Positions 1 through 7,544 of a stretch of DNA of 64,000 bases are shown here, piece after piece. Both the position numbers and the translations under genes were made by a program. The notes below the pieces were generated by a model that saw only the letters and a program-made list of their open reading frames with translations, was not told where the DNA came from and searched no databases. Within the stretch, counting starts at the first letter, position 1; each line of letters begins with the position of its first letter. The DNA is taken from the NCBI RefSeq assembly GCF_003045775.1, contig NZ_PXNS01000001.1:186001-250000 (forward strand), in the 5' to 3' direction. This DNA is from Halomonas litopenaei. GTDB taxonomy: Bacteria > Pseudomonadota > Gammaproteobacteria > Pseudomonadales > Halomonadaceae.

Positions 1-1
1 G

Positions 2-463
2 GATGGCACCTTGAAGAAGATGTCGGCGGACCAGTGGAACGTGGTCATCGACACCAACCTCAACAGCGTCTTCAATACCTGCCGCAGCGTGATCGAGAGC
101 ATGCTGGAGCAGGGCTACGGACGGATCATCAACATTTCGTCCATCAACGGCCGCAAGGGGCAGTTCGGCCAGGTGAACTATTCCGCCGCCAAGGCCGGCA
201 TGCACGGTCTGACCATGGCGCTGGCGCAGGAAACTGCGACCAAGGGCATCACCGTCAACACCATCTCGCCTGGCTATATCGCCACCGACATGATCATGAA
301 GATTCCGGAGAAGGTGCGCGAGGCCATTCGCGAGACCATCCCGATGAAGCGGTACGGCACGCCGGAAGAGATCGGCCGCCTGGTCAATTTCCTGGCCAGC
401 AAGGACAACGGTTTTATCACCGGTGCCAATATCGACATCAATGGCGGTCAGTTCATGGGCTGA
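2..463 (+). CDS. phaB: Acetoacetyl-CoA reductase PhaB (5' end outside window)
   Basis: NADPH-dependent reduction of acetoacetyl-CoA to 3-hydroxybutyryl-CoA, the second step of polyhydroxybutyrate synthesis, in the cytoplasm. Only about 153 C-terminal residues are present; the frame is open to the window edge, so the Rossmann glycine motif is missing. The catalytic SDR signature is visible: the Ser of NISSIN and YxxxK as YSAAK. The stretch GRKGQFGQVNYSAAKAGMHG and the end INGGQFMG are characteristic of PhaB rather than fatty-acid FabG. A perfect hairpin follows, so this is probably the last gene of its transcript. A FabG-type SDR of other specificity is the main alternative. Confidence 0.85.
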   Translation, partial: DGTLKKMSADQWNVVIDTNLNSVFNTCRSVIESMLEQGYGRIINISSINGRKGQFGQVNYSAAKAGMHGLTMALAQETATKGITVNTISPGYIATDMIMKIPEKVREAIRETIPMKRYGTPEEIGRLVNFLASKDNGFITGANIDINGGQFMG

Positions 464-511
464 CAGACGTCGCGCCGGGCTCACGAGGCTCGGCGATGTA
501 CATTTCGCCAG

Positions 512-551
512 AAACCACGATGCGAGGCCAAAAGGCCTCGCATCGTGGTTT
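512..551. terminator. Perfect 18-bp hairpin between phaB and the DUF349 gene
   Basis: Arms 512-529 and 534-551 are perfectly complementary around an AAAA loop. The stem ends in AAA/TTT, giving a short T run on either strand. It lies between convergent genes, so it probably terminates both transcripts. Confidence 0.75.
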
Positions 552-598
552 TCAGGGGTTGAAAGAGGGGGGGGGAGGCACGGCAAGCCGTGCATCGC

Positions 599-3376
599 TC
601 AGGGTGGTGGCAGTTGACTCAGCCCATCCAGCAGGGCGTCGAGCTCCTGTACCTCGCGCTCCCACTGCTGGCGCGACACTGGACCGGTGGCCAGCAGCCC
701 GCACAGTACCGAGATCAGCTCGTCTTCCCGGCTCGGCGCCTGGCCAAGGCTATCGTTGAGGCGGTCGACCTGGATCGCCAGGCGCAGTGGCTCGTCCTGG
801 TGGCCGATCGGATGGCCCGCCAGGAGCGCCAGGTGCACCCGCAGTCGTGCCAGACGCTCGGCGACTTCCTCCGCTGGAGCAGGATCGCGTCGTGCGGCGT
901 TGCGCTGTGCGTGGGCCTGTTTCAGCGCCGGCGGCAACGATAACGCGGCAGGAATCTCCACATCACTGCAGAGGCGACCGGCGAGGCAGTCATCGTCGGC
1001 CTCAAGGTGCTCGAGAATCAGGGGTTTGACCTCGCGCCAACGACCGACGACTTCTGCCACGGAGAGCCGTTCCAGGCGCTCGCGCCGAGCCCGTACGATG
1101 CCGGTCCAGCGCTTGCGCATGCCTTCGGTGCGCCGGCCCGAGGGCAGCGGTTCCAGCGCGCTGGCCTCATCCACCGCCTTGTCCAGCCAGTCGGCCTCGC
1201 TGCTTGCCGCGGGTTGCCAGGCATCGATGCGGTCGATCAGGGCCTGCATCTGTTCCAGCCGCTCGCGAGCACGCTGGGCACGATCATCGCGCTCGGCGTC
1301 ACGCTGGGCGAAGATCTGGTCGCATAGTTGGCGGAATTCTCGCCACAGGGTCTGCTCCTCGCCCTTGGGCGCGCGCCCCAGTTCGCGCCAGCGCTGTTGC
1401 AGTGCCTTGGCCTGGTCGGCTCGCTGGCGTGCCGGCAGTCGTGCATCGACCAGCGCTCGGGCCTGGTCGATCACCTCACGCTTGGCGTCGGCGATCTCGT
1501 TGGCGCGGCGATCGATCAGCGCCTGCAACTGGTGCCGGATGCGGCCGAAGCGTCGTCCGATGGCCTCAGCGTGATCGCGCGGGACAGGGGCGGTGCGGCG
1601 CCACTGTTCCCTGGCCTGGTCGCGGATCTCGCGCAGCGCGTCGGGGTCGGCCTGGGCGGCGGGCTGCTCCAGAAGGGCCTCGATCTGCTCGCACAGCGCT
1701 TCGCGTTCTGCCAGGTTGGCCTCGCGCAGGCGCTGTTGTTGTTCACGCCAGGCCTTGAGCGACTCGCGAATACGTTCGGAGGTTGCCCGAAAGCGCTCGG
1801 ACTGCTCGCGGTTGGCCGCGGCGTCGCCCAGTGCCTTCCACTCCTTGACCAGCTGGCGATGGCGGCGGTCACGGTCACGGTCGGTGAGGGTGGCGTCCTG
1901 CTCCAGGGCCTCGATGGCCTGGCACAGTTGCTCGCGCTTGGGACCGGCGACGAAGCCGCGCCAGTCACGCAGTTCGGCGAGTCGTGCGCCGAGGCGCTTG
2001 AGTCGAGACTGCTGGGCACCGGCCGAGGACGGCAGCTGATCGGCGAGGTGGCGAAGCCGCTGGTGCAGGCGGCTTGCTCCCTTGAAGGTACCCTCGTCGA
2101 GCAGCGCCTCGAGACGATCCAGTTCCTCATCGAAGCGTGTGAGCTGGGACTCCGACGGTTCGTCTCCGGAAAGATCCTTCTCCAGGCGAAGATGGTGTCG
2201 GGCACGTTCGAGCCTCGGGTCTGGCGGCAGACCTTCGGGCCACTTGCAGTCGCTCACCAGCTGCTTGAGCGCAGCCTCGTCGCCGGCCCTGATGGCTTCC
2301 TCCAGCGGCAGGGCGCGCTCGACCAGGCGCTGGTGGGCCTGGTTGATGGCGTCGTAGTTCTTCAAGGCCTTGTCGTAGCGCTGGCGCAGGCCGTCGTCGG
2401 CCAGGTGGATCTCGGACAGTGCCTGCCAGCGGTTGGCCATCAACTGCTTCTGAGCGCGCAGGCTGGCCAGGTCCTGTTCACCGACATATTCGCCCTGGTA
2501 GAGCGCGGCCAGGCTTTCTTCCAGCGCCATGACCAGTGCCTCTCGGTCCTGGTCGGCCTGCTCGCGGCGCTGTCGGTCGGCACGCAGGGCGTGTTCCTGG
2601 GCCTCGTGATCGTGAATCACCTTGCGACAGCGCAGGCTGGCCTCCTGGTAGCGCTGCTCCTGCCCGGCGTCGGGCAGATCCGCCAGTCGAGACCACTCGC
2701 GCTCCAGATGGCGGAAGCGCCCAGCGTAGAGGGGCTCCCAGGTGGCGCGGGCGTGCTGCTCGAGACTGGCCAGCAGTTGCTCGCGTCGTTCCCGAGCCTG
2801 TTCCACGGCGTCGGCGTCGGCGCGCAGTCGACCCAGGCGTTCCTTGGCGTCGCGCACCACGTGGCGATCCCGGCGGGCCGCCTGGGCCAGCTGCTTGAGA
2901 CCTTCCTCGGAGGTGACCCGCTCGGCGGCGGCGTGACGTACGGCGGCGATGCCGTTGTCGCAGGCCTGGCGAATCAGGGCGGCCTCGTCATCGAGCCTGG
3001 CCAGGGCGGCGAGTCGCAGCTGCTGGTTATCGCCCTGGAGGGCGATCTCCTCGAGCATCGCCGCGTCGTCCAGGGACTCGACGATCTGCTGGCGGCGGCC
3101 AAGTTCGATGCCGCCCTGGCGACCGATCAGCAGCGCGATGAGCTGACGATCCAGCTCGCGTGATCCTTTACCCTCAACGCGCAGCTCCTGCAGTCGCTGT
3201 GGGTCGTCCAGGCGTCTCGCCGCGGCGAGACGGACGTCGGGCTCGGTGTCCTGGACCAGGGTCTCGAGGGCCTCGCGTTGGCTCTGGGGGTCGAGCCGTT
3301 CGGCGGCGTCGCGTCGGACCTGTGGATCGGGATGTCGCCAGCGTGGCGAGAAAAGGCGGCGGAGGAGTCCGGGCAT
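599..3376 (-). CDS. DUF349-domain protein with N-terminal HEAT-like repeats
   Basis: A 925-residue, strongly helical and charged protein without signal peptide or membrane segment. Residues about 10-180 look like HEAT-type repeats (for example DPQVRRDAAERL and DVRLAAARRLDD). The remainder holds long coiled helices with repeated W..L..A and R..QLVKEWK-type motifs typical of DUF349 units. Its function is unknown; by architecture it is a cytoplasmic scaffold or binding protein. The ATG at 3376 has an AGGAAG ribosome-binding site. It is transcribed divergently from minC across about 260 bp. The family assignment is secure, the role is not. Confidence 0.75.
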   Translation of the reverse strand: MPGLLRRLFSPRWRHPDPQVRRDAAERLDPQSQREALETLVQDTEPDVRLAAARRLDDPQRLQELRVEGKGSRELDRQLIALLIGRQGGIELGRRQQIVESLDDAAMLEEIALQGDNQQLRLAALARLDDEAALIRQACDNGIAAVRHAAAERVTSEEGLKQLAQAARRDRHVVRDAKERLGRLRADADAVEQARERREQLLASLEQHARATWEPLYAGRFRHLEREWSRLADLPDAGQEQRYQEASLRCRKVIHDHEAQEHALRADRQRREQADQDREALVMALEESLAALYQGEYVGEQDLASLRAQKQLMANRWQALSEIHLADDGLRQRYDKALKNYDAINQAHQRLVERALPLEEAIRAGDEAALKQLVSDCKWPEGLPPDPRLERARHHLRLEKDLSGDEPSESQLTRFDEELDRLEALLDEGTFKGASRLHQRLRHLADQLPSSAGAQQSRLKRLGARLAELRDWRGFVAGPKREQLCQAIEALEQDATLTDRDRDRRHRQLVKEWKALGDAAANREQSERFRATSERIRESLKAWREQQQRLREANLAEREALCEQIEALLEQPAAQADPDALREIRDQAREQWRRTAPVPRDHAEAIGRRFGRIRHQLQALIDRRANEIADAKREVIDQARALVDARLPARQRADQAKALQQRWRELGRAPKGEEQTLWREFRQLCDQIFAQRDAERDDRAQRARERLEQMQALIDRIDAWQPAASSEADWLDKAVDEASALEPLPSGRRTEGMRKRWTGIVRARRERLERLSVAEVVGRWREVKPLILEHLEADDDCLAGRLCSDVEIPAALSLPPALKQAHAQRNAARRDPAPAEEVAERLARLRVHLALLAGHPIGHQDEPLRLAIQVDRLNDSLGQAPSREDELISVLCGLLATGPVSRQQWEREVQELDALLDGLSQLPPP

Positions 3377-3634
3377 GGGGCTTCCTGCAAAGAAATAAAG
3401 AAAGGTGGCGAAACGGCTTCACCATCTTGTTATTGCGCCAGGCAAAGCCGGGCGTCGAGATAGAAAGTTTATCTAAGCATGCGCGCCACCATCAGAAAAG
3501 GCCTCAGCGCAGGGCTGTGGCTGATTGGAGACACTGACAGGAGGACAATTGAGGCTTATGATCGGTTGCAGGACCGGGGGCTCTGACTTAGCTTGAGATC
3601 ATCCCCCGACCAACACCCGACGTGGAGTTCGGCA

Positions 3635-4375
3635 ATGAGCCTCAAAGTGGACAGGGACAGCATGGCGTTTACGTTCAAGGGTGGGATGCTGCCCATGACG
3701 GTGATGGAGCTTTCCAGTGCGGATCCCGAGGAAATTCGCGATCAGCTCGCGGGCAAGCTCTCGCAGTCGCCAGCCTTCTTTCAGCACACCCCGGTGGTGC
3801 TCAGCGTCGAGAAGCTCGACGAACCTCACCTGGCCCTGGAACGTATCTGTGCGGTGTGCCGGGCGCACAAGCTGCTGCCGGTAGCGGTGCGTGGTGGTGC
3901 TGATCCGGTCAAGCAGTCCGCCTGGGCGCTCGGACTTGGCTGGTTCCCCCCCCAGGATGCCGCCCGTGCGCGCACTCTGGAAAGCGTTCCGGTGCAGGAA
4001 GACGAAGACGTCACCGTGATCGAGGAAGTGGAGGCTGACGCGCCTCATGGCGGACGTATCTTTCGTGGCACCGTGCGTTCCGGCCAGCAGATCACCGCTC
4101 CCGACGGCGACCTGACCGTGATCGGTGCGGTCAATGCCGGGGCCGAGGTACTGGCGGCGGGCAATGTCCACGTCTACGGTGCCCTCAGGGGGCGTGCCCT
4201 CGCTGGCATTCACGGCGACCACCAGGCAGGCATCTTCTGCCGTGAGCTGCATGCGGAGCTGTTGTCGGTGGCGGGCAACTACAAGCGTCTCGAAGATATC
4301 GACCCCCAGCTGCTCGGCTCCTCCGTCCAGGTCGTGCTGATGGACGATCAGTTGGGGATCACCGCGCTGAAGTGA
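3635..4375 (+). CDS. minC: Septum site-determining protein MinC
   Basis: Inhibitor of FtsZ assembly that MinD places at the cell poles. The 246 residues split into an N-terminal FtsZ-antagonist domain (to about residue 110) and a C-terminal beta-helix domain beginning near GGRIFRGTVRSGQQI. That domain shows the regular Gly-rich turns of MinC (GDLTVIGAVNAGAEVLAAG, VHVYGALRGRALAG). An in-frame TTG at 3593 would add 14 residues, but the ATG at 3635 with a GGAG box gives the expected N-terminus. It is the first gene of minC-minD-minE. Confidence 0.95.
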   Translation: MSLKVDRDSMAFTFKGGMLPMTVMELSSADPEEIRDQLAGKLSQSPAFFQHTPVVLSVEKLDEPHLALERICAVCRAHKLLPVAVRGGADPVKQSAWALGLGWFPPQDAARARTLESVPVQEDEDVTVIEEVEADAPHGGRIFRGTVRSGQQITAPDGDLTVIGAVNAGAEVLAAGNVHVYGALRGRALAGIHGDHQAGIFCRELHAELLSVAGNYKRLEDIDPQLLGSSVQVVLMDDQLGITALK

Positions 4376-4524
4376 GCCTTCAGCCGGGCTTGTGAAGCGC
4401 CTTCAGCGGGGCGTTGCCGCATCAGCGGGCGCTTTAGCGCGGGACAGCGATTTTTATAAGGCCGTGCCTGGTCACTGCGGTGACCACACAGGACCAACAA
4501 CTTTACGACGACAGGATGCGACAC

Positions 4525-5346
4525 TTGGCCAAGATCATCGTTGTGACCTCCGGTAAAGGCGGGGTCGGCAAGACAACCAGTGCGGCAGCCATTGCCACCG
4601 GGCTGGCACTCAGAGGCAACAAGACGGTAGTGATCGACTTCGATGTCGGTCTGCGGAACCTCGACTTGATCATGGGCTGCGAGCGCCGTGTGGTCTACGA
4701 CCTGGTCAACGTCATCCAGGGCGAGGCCGGGCTGAACCAGGCGCTGATCCGTGACAAGCGCGTGGACAACCTGCATATCCTTCCTGCCTCCCAGACTCGG
4801 GACAAGGATGCCTTGACCCAGGAGGGCGTCGAGAAGGTGCTGGACACCCTGACCAAGGACTTCGACTACATACTGTGCGATTCACCCGCCGGTATCGAAC
4901 GTGGTGCCCAGCTGGCCATGTACTTCGCCGACGAAGCCATCGTGGTGACCAACCCCGAGGTGTCTTCGGTGCGTGACTCCGACCGGATCCTTGGGCTGTT
5001 GTCTTCGAAGACCCGGCGGGCCGAGCAGGGCAAGGACCCGATCAAGGAGCACCTGCTGATCACCCGCTACAACCCCGGACGGGTCGACCAGGGAGACATG
5101 CTGAATCTCGAGGACATTCGCGAGATCCTGGCGATCAACCTGGTAGGTTTGATTCCCGAGTCCGAGGCCGTGCTGAGAGCCTCCAACCAGGGGGTCCCGG
5201 TCACCCACGACGACAGCAGTGACGCTGGCCAGGCCTATATGGATACGGTCAGCCGCCTGATCGGAGAGGAGGTGCCCTTGCGCTTCCACGAGTATCAGAA
5301 GAAAAGCCTGCTGAGCCGCATGTTCGGAGGAGGAGGTCGCCGGTGA
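4525..5346 (+). CDS. minD: Septum site-determining ATPase MinD
   Basis: Membrane-associated ATPase that recruits MinC and oscillates with MinE. The deviant Walker A motif [10 protein letters not shown] lies near the N-terminus, and the amphipathic membrane-targeting tail [14 protein letters not shown] closes the 273-residue protein. The start chosen is the TTG at 4525, which gives [13 protein letters not shown], the usual MinD N-terminus; AGGA sits about eight bases upstream. An ATG at 4516 would add MRH. The minE start codon overlaps the stop, giving translational coupling. Confidence 0.96.
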   Translation: MAKIIVVTSGKGGVGKTTSAAAIATGLALRGNKTVVIDFDVGLRNLDLIMGCERRVVYDLVNVIQGEAGLNQALIRDKRVDNLHILPASQTRDKDALTQEGVEKVLDTLTKDFDYILCDSPAGIERGAQLAMYFADEAIVVTNPEVSSVRDSDRILGLLSSKTRRAEQGKDPIKEHLLITRYNPGRVDQGDMLNLEDIREILAINLVGLIPESEAVLRASNQGVPVTHDDSSDAGQAYMDTVSRLIGEEVPLRFHEYQKKSLLSRMFGGGGRR

Positions 5347-5597
5347 AACTACTCGATTTCCTGAAGCGCGAACGCAAGAAGTCCGCGTCTGTCGCCAAGG
5401 AGCGGCTGCAGATCATCGTGGCGCACCAGCGTAGCCAGCGGGGACAGCCTGACTTCCTGCCGATGCTGGAGAAGGAGTTGCTTGAGGTCATCCGCCGCTA
5501 TGTCGAGGTGGACGACGATGCTATCAATATGTCGCTGGACAGCGAGGACAACTGCTCGGTGCTCGAGCTCAACGTGACCCTGCCGCGCAGCAGTTGA
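5343..5597 (+). CDS. minE: Cell division topological specificity factor MinE
   Basis: Stimulates MinD ATPase and confines MinCD to the poles. It has 84 residues, the normal length. The N-terminus [30 protein letters not shown] contains the membrane-targeting and anti-MinCD region, and the rest is the topological specificity domain. It starts at a GTG that overlaps the minD stop codon in a GTGA junction, with GGAGGAGG just upstream inside minD. A rho-independent terminator follows at 5682. Confidence 0.96.
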   Translation: MKLLDFLKRERKKSASVAKERLQIIVAHQRSQRGQPDFLPMLEKELLEVIRRYVEVDDDAINMSLDSEDNCSVLELNVTLPRSS

Positions 5598-5681
5598 TGC
5601 AGCGCCTGGTGTTGCTTGAACGTCGTGATATCGTCGATGCCACATCGCCGATGCGATATCGACAATGCCAGCCATCAAGAT

Positions 5682-5702
5682 GACGCCCCTTGGGCGTCTT
5701 TC
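5682..5702 (+). terminator. Rho-independent terminator of the min operon
   Basis: The 7-bp stem GACGCCC/GGGCGTC (5682-5688, 5692-5698) with a CTT loop is followed by TTT. It lies 85 bases after minE and before sbcB, which points the same way. Confidence 0.75.
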
Positions 5703-5812
5703 GTGTATTTCCTTCCCGCGCCGGACTCGACCTGTGATCGTGCAGGCTGAGCCCGGCGTTGGCCTGTGCTAGGCTGACGGGCCTTTGACGTACGCGTGGA
5801 GACCGCAATCCC

Positions 5813-7303
5813 ATGGCGCAGCCGAAAGCCGCTCCGCTGACCTTTCTGTGGCACGACTACGAGACCTTTGGTGCCGATCCTCGGCGCGATCGTCCCTCGC
5901 AGTTCGCGGCCATCCGTACCGACGCCGAGTTCAACGAGATTGGCGAGCCGGTGGAGCTGTTCTGCAAGCCCGCCGATGATGCCTTGCCGCACCCCATGGC
6001 CTGCCTGATCACCGGTATTACGCCCCAGCAGGCGAGGCGCAATGGTGTGCCCGAAGCCGAGTTCGCCGGCGCCATCGTCGACGAGATGAGCGTCGCCGGG
6101 ACCTGTGCGGTGGGCTACAACAGCCTGCGCTTCGACGATGAGGTCAGTCGTCACCTGTTTTACCGCAACCTGATCGACCCCTATGCACGGGAGTGGCAGA
6201 ACGGCAATTCGCGCTGGGATCTGATCGACGTGGTGCGCGCCTTCCACGCCTTGAGGCCCGAGGGCATCGAGTGGCCAAGGCGCGAGGACGGCAGTCCCAG
6301 CTTTCGCCTGGAAGACCTGACCGCGGCCAACGGTATCGAGCATGCCGGCGCCCACGACGCCCTGGCCGATGTGCGCGCTACCATCGCCCTGGCGCGACTG
6401 TTGCGTGGCGCCAATGCCAACCTGTTCGACTACCTGCTGTCGCTCAGGGCCAAGCGTGAGGTGCGTAAACGCCTGGATACGACCCAGCGCAAGCCGGTGG
6501 TGCATATCTCCCGGCGCTATCCGGCCAGTCGCGCCTGCGGGTCTCTGGTGATGCCCCTGGCCGAACACCCGACCAATCCCAACGGCGTCATCGTCTACGA
6601 CCTGTCGCTGGACCCTGCCGACATGCTCAGTCTCTCGCCCCAGGAGATTCGTGCTCGGGTATTTGTCAGCAATGACGACCTGGCCGAGGGGGAAAGCCGG
6701 ATTCCGCTGAAGGTCGTGCACATCAACAAGTGCCCGGTGATCTTTCCGCCCAGTGCGCTCAAGGATGTGTCGGGGCCCCATCAGGGCGAGTACGGCGAGA
6801 TCGTGGCGCGCATGGGGCTCGAGATGGACGCCTGTCGCGGTCACTACCAGCGGCTGGCCAAGGACCCCGATATCGTCGCCAAGGTGCAGGAGGTGTTCGC
6901 CGAGCCACCGCCGGAGCCGCCGAGGGATCCTGACCTGATGCTCTACTCCGGCGGGTTCTTCTCTCCTGCCGACCGCCAGCAGATGGAGCGCGTGCGTGCC
7001 ATGGATCCCTGGGATCTGGTCGACGCCAGCTTTGCCTTCCAGGACCCGCGCCTCGAGGAGATGCTGTTTCGCTACCGCGCCCGCAGCTATCCGGACACCC
7101 TGACCGGCGAAGAGCAGGCGCGCTGGGAGACCTTCCGGTGGGAGCGGATGAACGACTCGGCGCTGGCGAGCCTGACGCTAAAGGACTTCGCGCGTGAAAT
7201 CGAACGTCTGAACCAGACCTCGCTGAGCGATCGCGAACGCCAGATCCTCGAGGAGATGGTGATGTTTGTGGAGTCGATCATGCCCGCCCAGGCGTTCGGC
7301 TAG
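5813..7303 (+). CDS. sbcB: Exodeoxyribonuclease I (SbcB)
   Basis: 3'-to-5' single-strand DNA exonuclease acting in recombination and mismatch repair. The 496 residues match the family length. The DEDDh active site can be placed directly: Asp15 and Glu17 in DYETFG, Asp108 in RFDDE, and His181 and Asp186 in HDALADV, the same numbers as E. coli ExoI. The SH3-like and C-terminal helical domains follow. A single gene, convergent with the protease gene; a strong hairpin lies 113 bases downstream. Confidence 0.95.
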   Translation: MAQPKAAPLTFLWHDYETFGADPRRDRPSQFAAIRTDAEFNEIGEPVELFCKPADDALPHPMACLITGITPQQARRNGVPEAEFAGAIVDEMSVAGTCAVGYNSLRFDDEVSRHLFYRNLIDPYAREWQNGNSRWDLIDVVRAFHALRPEGIEWPRREDGSPSFRLEDLTAANGIEHAGAHDALADVRATIALARLLRGANANLFDYLLSLRAKREVRKRLDTTQRKPVVHISRRYPASRACGSLVMPLAEHPTNPNGVIVYDLSLDPADMLSLSPQEIRARVFVSNDDLAEGESRIPLKVVHINKCPVIFPPSALKDVSGPHQGEYGEIVARMGLEMDACRGHYQRLAKDPDIVAKVQEVFAEPPPEPPRDPDLMLYSGGFFSPADRQQMERVRAMDPWDLVDASFAFQDPRLEEMLFRYRARSYPDTLTGEEQARWETFRWERMNDSALASLTLKDFAREIERLNQTSLSDRERQILEEMVMFVESIMPAQAFG

Positions 7304-7416
7304 GGGGGGGCGGCCTGGCGCAGACGTACGGCGTCGCACTGGCCGTGTCGGGCATCATCAATATGGCGCCATGAATCAGATGTGATGAAGCGGGTGAAAC
7401 GACGCGGGTGAAACCA

Positions 7417-7449
7417 CAAGGCCCGACCGGCGATGCCGGTCGGGCCTTG
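7417..7449 (+). terminator. 15-bp hairpin downstream of sbcB
   Basis: Perfect arms 7417-7431 and 7435-7449 with a GAT loop. There is no clear T run, so it may act as a weak or bidirectional terminator between convergent genes. Confidence 0.6.
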
Positions 7450-7489
7450 TCGTCACTGCTGTCGGCGGCGGCGTCGCCAGCCGGGCGGG

Positions 7490-7512
7490 ATCGCCCCCAA
7501 GCAGGGGGCGAT
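7490..7512 (-). terminator. 9-bp hairpin downstream of the M16 protease gene
   Basis: Arms ATCGCCCCC and GGGGGCGAT around AAGCA, 32 bases past the protease stop codon on the minus strand. No T run follows, so termination is only suggested. Confidence 0.4.
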
Positions 7513-7544
7513 GGGGTGGGCCAGGGCCTTTTGGCAGAGCCCTG

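Noticed and set aside
5626..5660. Inverted GATATCG/CGATATC after minE as a regulatory site
   Set aside because: The arms are only seven bases, 21 bases apart, with no promoter nearby; the true terminator lies just downstream.
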